Assembly: GCA_016719105.1 (NCBI GenBank)
Contig: JADKAQ010000046.1
Coordinates: 186,001 to 250,000, forward strand
Source of the DNA: Gemmatimonadota bacterium
GTDB lineage: Bacteria > Gemmatimonadota > Gemmatimonadetes > Gemmatimonadales > Gemmatimonadaceae
Length of the DNA: 64,000 nt
Direction: 5' to 3'
The translations under genes were made by a program, and so were the position numbers. Shown piece after piece: positions 53,201-61,952 of this stretch (positions are counted from its first letter, which is position 1; each line of letters starts with the position of its first letter). The notes beneath the pieces were generated by a model. That model saw only the letters and a program-made list of their open reading frames with translations, searched no databases and was not told the DNA's origin.

Positions 53201-53445
53201 GAGGTGATCTCGCGGATGCCGCTGACGGTGTTGAGCGCCTCCTCGATGGGGCGCGACACGTCGCGCTCCATGACCTCGGGGCTCGCCCCGGGATACGAGG
53301 TGCTGGCGATGACGATGGGATACGTGATGTCGGGATACTCGTCGACCGCGAGGCGCTGCAACGCGACGATGCCGAAGACCATCAACGCCACCATCATCAT
53401 GGTGGCGAAGACGGGGCGCTTGATGGAGACGTCGGAGAGGAACAT
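50260..53445 (-). CDS. RND multidrug efflux pump (HAE1 type)
   Basis: Inner-membrane proton-driven exporter of 1061 residues. Twelve helices and two large periplasmic loops; ISIKRPVFATMMMVALMVFGI at the N-terminus, relay residues in LAIGLLIDDAIVVRENIVRH (paired Asp of helix 4) and MGLVTKNGILLIDFVNKERE near helix 11-12, VPVAFMGGQIGMIFFQFG. This is the HAE1 (hydrophobe/amphiphile) group, in a tripartite pump with the adaptor and TolC encoded directly upstream. Substrates cannot be predicted. Confidence 0.95.
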   Translation of the reverse strand: MFLSDVSIKRPVFATMMMVALMVFGIVALQRLAVDEYPDITYPIVIASTSYPGASPEVMERDVSRPIEEALNTVSGIREITSTSSEGNSSVRLMLQLGMNPVEAQQEVIAKIARIRRQLPPDIDDPVIMRFDPNDRPIMSVSMRSDERPIRELTDLAEQTIKPRFESVPGVGGVNVNGGSTRQIRVQLNAEALVAYGISPAQVSQALARENQETPAGRVFRGETERLVRVTGKIRDPMAFRDVVVTVRNGTPIRIRDVANVVDGFADRRSASFINDGETLVPSVSLEVLKITGSNTVAVSDGVKLVVEELQKSLPADIQLTLIRDDSIKIRESLADVELSIILGAVLTIAIIYLFLNSWRSTVITGLTLPVSIISAFFVMWVFNFTLNTMTLLALSLAIGLLIDDAIVVRENIVRHLEMGKDHYRAAKEGTDEIGLAVLSTTLAVVAVFVPVAFMGGQIGMIFFQFGVTVAFAVLVSLFVSFTLDPMLSSIWPDPEVEHGGHSETRQKTRNPLRKVAFAFDDWFERMSEKYRNGLSWALDHRATMVGLAVASIAGAFMLFPILGFTWLPDYDAGEFNVSYRVPPGSRIEYTVKKGSEVVAFLRQQPEVAFLTLQAGGGGGMSRGSNGGQIFVRLKPKHERTKTMFQIQNELRVKLAQVPGVRPQITGSSSIFGGFRQPIQIYVQGPEPTRLKLAAEQVLQTVRAVPGVAEPSSSDEGEIPQLDVRVDRQQAWAAGLAMQTIGGTLQPLFQGQRATRWEDPDGYSHDVMVVYPDSSRVSAEDVARIPVLSNNIDTRTGMPVTIPLSQVAEIRPGVGPQQIERGYLERRVSISAGVLPGFSMGNVADDAKKALETIGLPTGYRTIFGGDVQNLTETKGFVLEALLLAVVFIYLIIASIFGSFIQPLSIMLALPLSFLGVALGLLVTKGSLNVMSMIGIIMLMGLVTKNGILLIDFVNKEREAGKDRRTAILNSARIRVRPIIMTTAAMIFGMLPLALAIGEGAEQRAPMAHAVIGGLITSTLLTLFIVPVVYTLLDDLSAKVLGRKEMKVPLPLGAEAGAAGD

Positions 53446-54794
53446 GAGGGGCTCCCGGGCCTAACGTGGCTTGGTCGTGTCACCGCGGGCAGCGGTACGC
53501 CCGCTGTCGCCCGCCCCGTTCCGTGCACCGGCTGCTCCAGCTGCGCCTGCACCTGCGCTCCGGCTCCCGCCGGCTTGCCACCCGCGGGACCGCCGCCCGG
53601 CGCACCGCCACCAGCCGCTCCCGGCCGTCCTTCGTTGGCCGAGACCACGCGCACCTGCATCCCGCGCCCCAGGGCGCCGACATTGCCGACGATGATCTGG
53701 TCGCCGACTGCGAGGCCGCCCAGGACCTGCGCCATGTTGATCGTCTCGTCGACGATCCCCAGCTGCACGTCGACGTGCGCCACCTTCCCCTGTTCGATGC
53801 GATAGACGAACGGGTTGTTGTCGCGCGCGGCCTGCCGCACGGCCGCGATCGGGATCGCCATCGCGTTCGGCACGGCCTGGCCGATGATGCGCCCCGTGGC
53901 GAACGAGTTCCCCTTGAGGGCTCCGTCGCGGTTGGGGACCTGGATGTAGACGGTGATGGAGCGGTTGGCGGCGTTGATCGTCGGCGCGATGCGCGCCACC
54001 TTGCCTTGCAGCTGCCGACCGGCAGCGGCGAACCGCACCGGCTGCCCGACCTTGAGCTCGGTCGCCTGCCGCGCCGGCACCGACGCCTCGAGCTCGAGCA
54101 CGTCGAAGCGCACCACGTTGAAGATCGTGGCGCCGCGCGTCACGTGCTCGCCGGCCTCCACGGTGCGCGTCGCCACCACACCGGTGGTCGGGGCCAGGAT
54201 GCGCGTGTCCTGCGCATTCTGCATCGACGCCTTGAGCCGCGCCTCGGCAGCTGCAAGGCGCGCCTTCGAGGCCGCCAGCGTCTGCTGCGATGCGCGCAGG
54301 TCACGCTCGGGGATGGCCCCCGCCTTGAACAGTTCCTCCGACTGGTCGGCGTTCCACTGCGCATTGGTCACGTCGGCGCGCGCCGATTCGCGATCGGCCG
54401 TCGCCGAGGCACGGTCTCCTTCCTGCACCGCGTTCTCGAAGCGCGCCATCAGCTGCCCCTGCGTCACGCGATCACCTTCACGCACCAGCACCTGCAGCAC
54501 GTCACCTTCCACGCGCGACCGCACGGCGATCTCCTCGATGGGCTTGAGGTCGCCGCTGATGGAGATGCTGGACTCGATGGTCACCGTCTTGACCTCAGTG
54601 ACATCGCTGGGGCCGAGGACCATCGCCGAGGGACCGCGTCCGCCGGGGCCCCCCTTGCCCGTGGCGGCCGCGCCACCACCGGCCCCGCCCTTGGACTCGC
54701 CGCCGGGGGCTCCGGCCTGTCCATCCTTGCTGCAGGCGCCGAGGGTACACAGGGCGAACGCGCCTAACGCGCCCGCAAGAGAGGAATATCGCAC
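53397..54794 (-). CDS. RND efflux periplasmic adaptor lipoprotein
   Basis: Membrane-fusion protein of up to 465 residues. Lipobox LGAC (Cys21), Gly/Ala/Lys-rich linker, barrel-sandwich hybrid (VRSRVEGDVLQVLVREGDRV, then ILAPTTGVVATRTVEAGEHV), coiled-coil hairpin between (about 130-195), beta-barrel (VPARQATELKVGQPVRFAA) and membrane-proximal domain. After about residue 385 the frame is low-complexity and runs 49 bases into the pump gene. A shifted frame ends at 53461 (TKPR then stop), so a frameshift in the tail is possible. Located between tolC and the pump. Confidence 0.88.
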   Translation of the reverse strand: MRYSSLAGALGAFALCTLGACSKDGQAGAPGGESKGGAGGGAAATGKGGPGGRGPSAMVLGPSDVTEVKTVTIESSISISGDLKPIEEIAVRSRVEGDVLQVLVREGDRVTQGQLMARFENAVQEGDRASATADRESARADVTNAQWNADQSEELFKAGAIPERDLRASQQTLAASKARLAAAEARLKASMQNAQDTRILAPTTGVVATRTVEAGEHVTRGATIFNVVRFDVLELEASVPARQATELKVGQPVRFAAAGRQLQGKVARIAPTINAANRSITVYIQVPNRDGALKGNSFATGRIIGQAVPNAMAIPIAAVRQAARDNNPFVYRIEQGKVAHVDVQLGIVDETINMAQVLGGLAVGDQIIVGNVGALGRGMQVRVVSANEGRPGAAGGGAPGGGPAGGKPAGAGAQVQAQLEQPVHGTGRATAGVPLPAVTRPSHVRPGSPSCSSPTSPSSAPSSPP

Positions 54795-54805
54795 AGGGGT
54801 TCCGG

Positions 54806-56251
54806 TTATCGAGTCGTCGGTCGGGTGGGCGGGAGCGGAATGTCCACGCCGCGGGCGCGTGCCAGTTCGGCCGCTGCCATGTAGTAGTCGATCGTGGCGC
54901 GCGCCGCGTTGGTGCGCGCCGTCAGGAGCAATAGCTGGGCGTCCGACACCTCGAGCTGCGTCGCCAACCCACGCTCGAAGCGCAGGGTGGCGATGCGGAA
55001 GGCCTCATCGGCCTCGCCCACGTTCTGGCGCTGCGCCTCGTAGGCCGCCTCGGCGCGCGTGAACTCGGCGCGCGCACGGGCACGCTCCACCGCCACCTGC
55101 TCGCGCTCCTGCGCCAGCTGCAAGCGCGCCACGCGCTCCTGCGCCTGCGCCAGGTCGATGTTCCCCTTGGCGCGCAGCCCGTCGAAGAGCGGCCAGGAGA
55201 TGTTGAGGCCGAAATTGCGGTCGGCAAACCAGCCGTTGTTCTGGCACGACTGGTTGGGGTTCGACCCCGGCGCGCAGAAGCTGTTGGCCGACCGTCCCCA
55301 GATCGTGGGGAAGCCATTGCCGGCCGGAAAGGCGAGGTAGCCGGTCTGGATGAAGGCGTTGACCGTCGGCAGCAGGTCGGCACGCGCCACGCGCACCCCC
55401 TCGCCTCGCGCCTGCAACGTCATCTGCGCCGCACGCTCCGACGCACGCAGCGGATCGCGCGACGAGTCGGACGCCACACCACGCACCACCGCACGCAACG
55501 CCGCCGTGTCGATCTCGCTCGTGAGCGAGATGGCGCGCGTTTCGGGGATGTTGAGCAGGCGGCGCAGCTCGATGTCGGCCAGTTCCTGCGCGGCGCGCGC
55601 CTGCAACAGCGACGGCTCGAGATTCGCGCGCTCCACGCGGGAGCGCAGCACCTCGTAGCGCGACGCGCGCCCCGCGGCCAGGAGCTTCTCGACCAGGGCG
55701 ATGCGCTCGCTCGCCAACTCGAGGTTGCGCGACTGGATGGCCACCAGCTCGCGTTGCAGGATCGCCGAGAGATAGGCCCGCTGCACGTCGACCGAGAGCT
55801 GGGACTGCGTCTCGGCCACGTTCAGGCGCGCGGCACCACGCACGTCTCCCGCGGCTCGCGCCCCGGCAAAGATGCGTCCCCCCTGAAAGAGCGCTTGGGA
55901 GACGTTGATGTTGGAGTTGTAGTTGAAGTTCTGCCGGAAGAGCGAGTTCACGGCGTCGGCACGGGCATTCTTGAGCACCTGGGAGTAACTCCCCGCCAGG
56001 CGCGCCTGAGGCAGCCCCGCAGCGCGCGCCGTCGTCACCTGGGCGTCGGCGATCTCGACCTGTGCCGATGCGAGGCGCGACTCATCCGACTCGCGAAGGG
56101 CCCGCGACACCGCGTCGCCAATGCTCAGGCGAACCGTGTCGACGGCACCGCCACGCATGGAACCAGCCTGCTGGGCAGAGAGAACGGCGGGGGTACCCGA
56201 AAGGCACACGGCCGCCGCAACAGCAATCGGAAAAGAAATACGGGAAATCAT
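54806..56251 (-). CDS. TolC-family outer-membrane efflux protein
   Basis: Outer-membrane channel of 481 residues with signal peptide (ISFPIAVAAAVCLSGTPAVL). Two OEP repeats: coiled-coil helices (AQVEIADAQVTTARAAGLP, QLSVDVQRAYLSAILQRELV; RARAEFTRAEAAYEAQRQNV) and beta strands (FNYNSNINVSQALFQGGRIF; NFGLNISWPLFDGLRAKGNI). It forms the exit duct of the RND system. ATG 56251 opens the signal peptide. Gap to the adaptor start is 11 bp. Confidence 0.92.
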   Translation of the reverse strand: MISRISFPIAVAAAVCLSGTPAVLSAQQAGSMRGGAVDTVRLSIGDAVSRALRESDESRLASAQVEIADAQVTTARAAGLPQARLAGSYSQVLKNARADAVNSLFRQNFNYNSNINVSQALFQGGRIFAGARAAGDVRGAARLNVAETQSQLSVDVQRAYLSAILQRELVAIQSRNLELASERIALVEKLLAAGRASRYEVLRSRVERANLEPSLLQARAAQELADIELRRLLNIPETRAISLTSEIDTAALRAVVRGVASDSSRDPLRASERAAQMTLQARGEGVRVARADLLPTVNAFIQTGYLAFPAGNGFPTIWGRSANSFCAPGSNPNQSCQNNGWFADRNFGLNISWPLFDGLRAKGNIDLAQAQERVARLQLAQEREQVAVERARARAEFTRAEAAYEAQRQNVGEADEAFRIATLRFERGLATQLEVSDAQLLLLTARTNAARATIDYYMAAAELARARGVDIPLPPTRPTTR

Positions 56252-56657
56252 CTCCCCAATTACGCGCGGCCCAACGTTGTCGTTCACGATTCTCAAGTGA
56301 GTATGGTGCAAAGACGTGGGAACCTCCGGCACAGCGTCTCGACGACATGCGGCGTCGGCCGGCCGAAGGGACAGGCGCATCGTCGCCTCGTCTTGGCCCG
56401 CGGGACGTCTGCGGGAGGGCTGCGGCCCGAGAGGGCCAACGCGTCACGGGCGAGTCCGTTCGGAACCGCCGCGCAAGGGTAGTCTGCGGAGGGCGGTGGA
56501 AGTTAACGGGGGCAATCCACGCGACCAGCCATCGGCTCACCTCACCACGAGTCCTCGTCGACGTCTCGGGGTGCGGCCCGCACCCCGTTACTGGCGCTTC
56601 GTCCCAACGGGTGGGGCGGCATCGCGAGTCGATGCGTAGGATTCCCCTTACCAAGTA
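56252..56657. other. 406-nt divergent intergenic region
   Basis: Separates the leftward efflux operon from the rightward PadR-permease pair. No convincing gene. Contains a perfect 9-bp hairpin (56567-56587) and, at its right end, an imperfect palindrome overlapping the padR start. Promoters for both operons should lie here. Confidence 0.5.
56567..56587. repeat. Perfect inverted repeat, 9-bp arms
   Basis: CGGGGTGCG (56567-56575), 3-nt loop, CGCACCCCG (56579-56587), followed by TTACTGG. Could be an operator or a hairpin in a transcript reading either way. Confidence 0.55.
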
Positions 56658-56662
56658 ATGGG
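56644..56662. promoter_or_regulatory. Candidate PadR operator
   Basis: Imperfect palindrome CCCCTTAC-CAA-GTAATGGG (8-bp arms, one mismatch) that covers the possible ATG at 56658 and ends eight bases before ATG 56670. PadR repressors commonly bind such palindromes next to their own gene; this is inference from position. Confidence 0.35.
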
Positions 56663-56669
56663 AAGACTC

Positions 56670-57005
56670 ATGGCGCGCGACCCGATGGAACTCATGCAAG
56701 GGACGCTCGACGTCCTCATCCTCCGCACACTCGCCTGGGGGAGCATGCACGGCTATGCCGTCTCCCGCTGGATCCGCGAGCGCACCGGGGGAACGATCGA
56801 CATCGAGGACGCCCCGCTCTACAAGGCGCTCCACCGCCTCGAGGGGGGAGGCTACGTCGAGGCCGAGTGGGGGCTGTCGGAGAACAACCGCCGGGCGCGG
56901 TACTACCGGCTCACCCCGGCCGGCCGTCGGCAACTCACCCACGAGGAAGCGGCCTGGCGGCGCTACGCCGAAGCCGTGTTCCGGGTCCTGGAGCCAGCGA
57001 CATGA
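56670..57005 (+). CDS. PadR-family transcriptional regulator
   Basis: Winged-helix regulator of 111 residues: MELMQGTLDVLILRTLAWGS, MHGYAVSRWIRERTGGTIDI, LYKALHRLEGGGYVEAEWGL, RRARYYRLTPAGRRQL. This is the compact PadR type found immediately before MacB/FtsX-like permeases in Acidobacteriota and Gemmatimonadota. ATG 56670 was preferred; ATG 56658 would add MGRL. The stop overlaps the permease start (ATGA). Confidence 0.92.
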   Translation: MARDPMELMQGTLDVLILRTLAWGSMHGYAVSRWIRERTGGTIDIEDAPLYKALHRLEGGGYVEAEWGLSENNRRARYYRLTPAGRRQLTHEEAAWRRYAEAVFRVLEPAT

Positions 57006-59653
57006 AGCGATTCATCTCTTTCCCGTGGCGCAGTTCCGAACGTATTGCCCGCGAGGTGGACGAGGAGTTGGCCTACCACCTCGAAGCCCGGGCCAACGCG
57101 CTGCTGGCGACGGGACTCTCATCCCACGAGGCGCGACGTCAGGCCGAACGCGAGTTTGGTGACGTGGCGGCAACGCGCGACTACCTGAACCGGCTCGACC
57201 GAAAGACGAACGCCACCCGGCACCGCCGTGATTACCTGGGCGACCTGCGGCAGGACGTGAGCTACGCCCTGCGCACGCTCCGTCGGTCGCCGGGCTTCGC
57301 GCTCACCGCCATGGTGACGCTGGCGCTGGGCATCGGCGCCAACGTCGCGATCTTCACGATCGTCAACGCGGTCCTCCTGCGACCGCTCCCGTTCCCCCGT
57401 CCCGAGACGCTGTACAGGGTCTGGTCGCACAATGCCAAGGACGGGATGACGCACGCTGGGGTCTCGGCCGTCGACCTCGACGACTTTCGCGCGCAGCGCC
57501 GTGTCGTCGAGGACCTGGGGGGCTTCTGGTACGCCTCGGGGGGGAGCGGGATCGACCTCGTGGGGCGCGGCGAACCGCAGCGGCTCTCGGCGGTCTTCAC
57601 CACGGCGGGCTTCTACGGCGCGTTGGGCGTGCGCCCCGAGGTGGGGCGCGTCCCGCGCGAGGACGAACTGGTGCGCGGCGGGCGTGACCGGGTGGTCATG
57701 CTCACGTACGACTTCTGGATGCGCGAGTTCGGCGGCGACCGGCGCATCGTCGGGCAGTCGGTCACGTTAGGCGCCGAACCGTACGAGGTGCTGGGCGTGC
57801 TGCCGCGAGGACTGGCCTTTCCGGCACGCGACGTCGACGTCTTCGTCCCGTACTCCACCATTCCCGACGGGTCCATCCCGCGCCTGCGCATGGTGCGCAA
57901 CCTGGACGTGGTGGCGCGTGCCCGCCCGGGCGCCGGGATGGCGCAGGTGCACGCGGAGTTGAATGCGATCGCGGCGCGGCTCTCGCGGGAGTACCCGGAG
58001 AACGCGGCATGGGGGGCCACGATGGTGCAACCCCTGCGGGAGGCGATGACCGGCGACGTGCGCACGGGGTTGCTCGTGCTGTTGGGCGCTGTCGCCTTCG
58101 TGTTGCTCATCGCCTGTGTGAATGTGGCATCGCTCCTGCTTGCCCGCGCCAGCGTGCGCGGGCGCGAGATCGCCGTGCGCCTGTCGCTCGGCGCGGTGGG
58201 TGGCCGACTCGTCAGGCAGCTCATGACCGAGAGCCTGGTGCTGGCGGGGCTTGGCGGAGCGGCCGGAGTGCTGCTGGCCGTGGTCGGAGTACGCGCCCTA
58301 CGCACGCTGGGTGCACAACAGTGGCCGCTGGGCGCCGACGCATCGATCGACGGCGCCGTGCTCGCCTTCGCCTTCGGGGTCACGATCGCGACCGGGCTCC
58401 TTTTCGGTATCGTCCCGGCGCTCCGCTCCTCGCGCAGCGACCTGCAGCGCGATCTTCGGGCCGGGGGACGCGGCGTGGCCGGGGACCGGGCGATGGGGCT
58501 GCGCAACTCGCTGGTGGTAGCCGAGGTGGCGCTGGCGATGATGCTCGTGGTTGGGGGCGGCGTGATGACGCGGAGCTTCCTCGAGCTGCTCGCCGTCGAT
58601 CCCGGCTTCCGGAGCGACCATGCGGTCGTGTTCAACTACACCCTGAGTACCGAGCGGCACAGCGACTACGTCCCGGTCTACACCGGGATCCTCGATCGCG
58701 TGCGCGCCATTCCCGGGGTGGAGGCGGCCGCTTCCATCAAGGACGCGCCACTGCGCGGGGTGGGGGAAATCGCCGGCTTCCGGCTGCCGGGGATGACCAT
58801 CCCGGCAGGACAGGAAGGGCCGACCGCGGCGATCCTGCACGTGAGCGACGGAATCTTCCGGACGCTGGGCACGCCGATCAAGGCGGGGCGCGAGTTCCTG
58901 CCGACCGATCGTGGCGACGCGCCGCTGGTGCTGGTGGTGAACGAGGCCTTCGAGCGGAAGTGGTTCCCGGGCGAGCGGGCGCTCGGCAAGACGGTGATCG
59001 CCGGGGGGCGGGTCCGTGCGGAGATCGTCGGGGTGGTGGGCGACATTCGGCAGCGGTCGATGGCCGAGGTGGCGGTGCCGACCATGTACATCCACGTGCC
59101 GCAGAACGGGCGCGTGCGCATGAACCTCGTCGTGCGCACGCGCGGGGAACCGCTGGCGATGGTCCCGCTGGTGCGCGAGGCGATCCGGTCGGTCGATCGC
59201 CAGCAGGCGATCGGGTCAGTGTTCACGCTCGACGACGCGCGCCACGACGCCGTGGCCCGTCCCCGGCTGCTCATGGTGCTCATGGCCGGCTTTGGCGTGC
59301 TGGGATTGTCGTTAGGGGCGCTGGGGCTGTACGGGGTCCTGGCCTACCTGGTGAACCTGCGGCAGCGCGAGATCGGGGTGCGCCTGGCGCTTGGCGCCGA
59401 CCGGCGCCGCGTGCTGCGCATGGTCGTGGGCCAGGGGGTGCAGCTGGCGGGTGTCGGCGTGGTGTTGGGACTCGCGGGGTCGCTGGCCCTGGGGCGACTG
59501 CTTGCCGGCGTGCTGTACGGCGTCGACCCGGCGGACCCCATCCTGCTGGCGCTGGTCGCGCTGACGATGCTCGCCGTCGCCTTCGCCTCGAGCTGGTTCC
59601 CGGCGCGGCGCGCGGCGTCGGTCGACCCGGCGGTGACCCTGCGTGAGGACTAG
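57002..59653 (+). CDS. MacB/FtsX-type permease (ADOP family)
   Basis: Protein of 883 residues with two FtsX-like units. A cytoplasmic prefix domain (SERIAREVDEELAYHLEARA, then EFGDVAATRDYL) precedes the first helix (GFALTAMVTLALGIGANVAI). MacB periplasmic core 1 (about 110-330), helices with LLGAVAFVLLIACVNVASLL and SVRGREIAVRLSLGA, second core (about 540-740) and terminal helices with QREIGVRLALGADRRRVLRM. No ATPase gene is adjacent, so it is an orphan permease whose partner and substrate are unknown. Regulated presumably by the overlapping PadR gene. Confidence 0.9.
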   Translation: MKRFISFPWRSSERIAREVDEELAYHLEARANALLATGLSSHEARRQAEREFGDVAATRDYLNRLDRKTNATRHRRDYLGDLRQDVSYALRTLRRSPGFALTAMVTLALGIGANVAIFTIVNAVLLRPLPFPRPETLYRVWSHNAKDGMTHAGVSAVDLDDFRAQRRVVEDLGGFWYASGGSGIDLVGRGEPQRLSAVFTTAGFYGALGVRPEVGRVPREDELVRGGRDRVVMLTYDFWMREFGGDRRIVGQSVTLGAEPYEVLGVLPRGLAFPARDVDVFVPYSTIPDGSIPRLRMVRNLDVVARARPGAGMAQVHAELNAIAARLSREYPENAAWGATMVQPLREAMTGDVRTGLLVLLGAVAFVLLIACVNVASLLLARASVRGREIAVRLSLGAVGGRLVRQLMTESLVLAGLGGAAGVLLAVVGVRALRTLGAQQWPLGADASIDGAVLAFAFGVTIATGLLFGIVPALRSSRSDLQRDLRAGGRGVAGDRAMGLRNSLVVAEVALAMMLVVGGGVMTRSFLELLAVDPGFRSDHAVVFNYTLSTERHSDYVPVYTGILDRVRAIPGVEAAASIKDAPLRGVGEIAGFRLPGMTIPAGQEGPTAAILHVSDGIFRTLGTPIKAGREFLPTDRGDAPLVLVVNEAFERKWFPGERALGKTVIAGGRVRAEIVGVVGDIRQRSMAEVAVPTMYIHVPQNGRVRMNLVVRTRGEPLAMVPLVREAIRSVDRQQAIGSVFTLDDARHDAVARPRLLMVLMAGFGVLGLSLGALGLYGVLAYLVNLRQREIGVRLALGADRRRVLRMVVGQGVQLAGVGVVLGLAGSLALGRLLAGVLYGVDPADPILLALVALTMLAVAFASSWFPARRAASVDPAVTLRED

Positions 59654-59673
59654 AGTCCCTCTCACGATCAGTC

Positions 59674-59700
59674 GCCGGCGCGCGGGGGCCCTGCGCCGGC
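59674..59700. terminator. Hairpin terminator between convergent genes
   Basis: Arms GCCGGCGC (59674-59681) and GCGCCGGC (59693-59700), 11-nt loop, between the permease stop and the hexosaminidase stop. Confidence 0.6.
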
Positions 59701-59713
59701 CGGGAGCCGCCGA

Positions 59714-61756
59714 CTACCTGAGCGATGACCTGTCGTTAGGCGGCGACGCCATCGCCAGGAGCTTCCGAACCTCCCCGACGATCGCCACGCGCAACAGTCC
59801 CTGCGGAGCGTCGTACCGCTTGAGCTCCTCGGCGGCGGCCGAGGCCCAAGTGGCAGGGGCGACTCGCCCCGCCGCGATGAAGCCGATCGCCTCGGTCCCA
59901 ATCACCGCCGATCGGGCGAGCGCACGGGCCGCCGGCACCCCCTGAGCCAGGGTCGGCGACCGCGCACCAAGCGCTTCGACCTTGGGGAGGAGGAGGCTCC
60001 AGCGCTCGAAGAGGACCAGAAGCGAGTCGCGCGCGACGGCGTCGTTCGCATCGCGGGCCACACGCCGCACCAGGCGCTCGGTGAGCCAGCGCCCGTCGGG
60101 GTCGGGGCGCGCGGCGTCGACCAGACGCGTGAGTGGGTGCCATTGGTTGGGGCGGATCCCGTTGGCCGACTGGCCGAACGACGGCGGCTGCACCGCGGTG
60201 AACAGCGACTCGACCGGGGCCGTGTCGAAGCCCGGGGCGATGGTCGCCAGCAAACGCGCCGGGTGCGAGCGCACGCGCAGCCCCAGCCCCTCGAGGCGAT
60301 CGGTGAGGATGTCGAGCCGGCGATACATGTCGGCAACATCGGTCACGGTGCGCGGCGACCAGAGCCGCTCGGCCACGGCCCCCAGGCGCGGCCAGATGCG
60401 CGAGTCGGCCGTTTCGGCGGTGATGAACTCGGCCCAGATGCAGGCCTCGCCGCCGATGATGAGGCGCTGCTGCGCCGGCGTGAGTTCGTCGTACTGGGGG
60501 ACGGGGTCGGCGGTGTAGTACTCGGTGGCCGGCTTGATGTGGTCGAGGTACCAGGGCGCCGAGAGGATCCCGGTGAAGCCCTGCTTGGCGCTGTTGGCCA
60601 GGTACTGCGTCCCCCGCCACGACTGCACGACGGTGCGCGGCGGCAGGTCGGGGTGCAGGATCTCGTCCCACCCCACCATGCGCTTGCCGTGCCGCGAAAG
60701 CAGCGTCGTCAGGCGCCGGTTGAAGTGCAGCTGCAACGCGTGGTTGTCACGGAATCCGTGGCGCGTGCGCCAGGCGACGATCTCGGGGTTCGAGTCCCAG
60801 TGCTTGCCCTCGACTTCGTCACCGCCGATGTGCCAGTAGGCATCGGGAAAGAGCGGGATCATCTCGTCGAGGAAGCGGGCGATGAAGGTGTAGGTCGCCT
60901 CCTTGGTGGGGTCGAAGATGGCGTCGGCGCCGCCCCATTCGCGGCGGATGGCGATGGGGGGCCGCTGCGCGCTGTACTGGGGGTAGCCGACGAACCACGA
61001 CGTCGAATGCCCGGGCATGTCGAACTCGGGGACGACGCGGATCCCGCGATCGCGCGCATAGGCGACGAGGTCGCGCACTTCCTGCTGCGTGTAGTACAGG
61101 CCATCGCTCCCCAGCTCGTGCAGCCGCGGGAAGTGCTTGCTCTCCACGCGGAACCCCTGGTCGTCGCTCAGGTGCCAGTGAAAGACGTTGAGCTTGACCA
61201 GCGCCATGCCGTCGAGCGTGCGCTTGAGCTGCTCGATGGGCATGAAGTGGCGCGAGACGTCGACGAGGAGCCCGCGCCAGGCGAAGCGCGGCTCATCCGC
61301 GATGGACACGGCGTCGAGGTAGAACGACGTGCCATCGCCCACCACCAGCTGCAACAGCGTTTCGAGCCCGCGCAGCGCGCCGACCGTTGTTGCCGCCTGC
61401 AGCGTGGTGCCGTCGGCGCTCACGGTCAGCGTGTAGCGCTCGTTTTCGTCGATCCCTTGCACCGGCATCCCGGGCCCCGCGACGTCGATGGCGATGCTGC
61501 GCGGGGTGGCGGTGCGGGTGATGGAGCGCGACATCGGCTGGGCGATGCGGCGAGAGAGCCGGTGGAGCAGGCGCGAGATGGCGCGCTCGAGGCGCGGGTC
61601 GCTATGCCCGGTGATGGCGATGCTCGTGGTGCTATCGATCGAAAACCGCCCGGTCCCGGTGCGAACAGACGTGGGGACGGGGAGGAGCGAGGCGGGTTGT
61701 GCCGCCACTGGGAGCGCGCCGCCGAGGAGGAGGAACGCGAAGAAGCGTGAGCGCAT
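59714..61756 (-). CDS. Family 20 beta-N-acetylhexosaminidase
   Basis: Exported enzyme of 680 residues with signal peptide (FFAFLLLGGALPVAAQPASL). GH20b domain (about 20-140) precedes the catalytic barrel: FAWRGLLVDVSRHFMPIEQL, KLNVFHWHLSDDQGFRVESK, VVPEFDMPGHSTSW, and the catalytic Asp-Glu pair in YWHIGGDEVEGKHW (around residue 310). It removes terminal GlcNAc or GalNAc from chitin or peptidoglycan fragments or glycans. C-terminal helical extension of about 160 residues. Divergent from the SSS symporter, which may import the product. Confidence 0.95.
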   Translation of the reverse strand: MRSRFFAFLLLGGALPVAAQPASLLPVPTSVRTGTGRFSIDSTTSIAITGHSDPRLERAISRLLHRLSRRIAQPMSRSITRTATPRSIAIDVAGPGMPVQGIDENERYTLTVSADGTTLQAATTVGALRGLETLLQLVVGDGTSFYLDAVSIADEPRFAWRGLLVDVSRHFMPIEQLKRTLDGMALVKLNVFHWHLSDDQGFRVESKHFPRLHELGSDGLYYTQQEVRDLVAYARDRGIRVVPEFDMPGHSTSWFVGYPQYSAQRPPIAIRREWGGADAIFDPTKEATYTFIARFLDEMIPLFPDAYWHIGGDEVEGKHWDSNPEIVAWRTRHGFRDNHALQLHFNRRLTTLLSRHGKRMVGWDEILHPDLPPRTVVQSWRGTQYLANSAKQGFTGILSAPWYLDHIKPATEYYTADPVPQYDELTPAQQRLIIGGEACIWAEFITAETADSRIWPRLGAVAERLWSPRTVTDVADMYRRLDILTDRLEGLGLRVRSHPARLLATIAPGFDTAPVESLFTAVQPPSFGQSANGIRPNQWHPLTRLVDAARPDPDGRWLTERLVRRVARDANDAVARDSLLVLFERWSLLLPKVEALGARSPTLAQGVPAARALARSAVIGTEAIGFIAAGRVAPATWASAAAEELKRYDAPQGLLRVAIVGEVRKLLAMASPPNDRSSLR

Positions 61757-61952
61757 CCGCCGAATGTGAGTCCCGCCCACGCGCCGAGCCAGTGCGCCAG
61801 CTCACGAGCGCGGGAGCGGCCGAGTCGCACCGGCGAGGTATCCACTCCAGTCCCGGACAGGTATTATCTCGTCTTCTCGACGAACTGCCGGGCCCCAGCT
61901 CACGTTGGGGCGCTCGCTTCGCTCGCACCTCCTCGTCCCAAGCTTTCCGCGC

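Noticed and set aside
51532..53805. 757-residue rightward frame antisense to the RND pump
   Set aside because: Asp/His/Arg-rich shadow with no recognisable motif; the pump is unambiguous.
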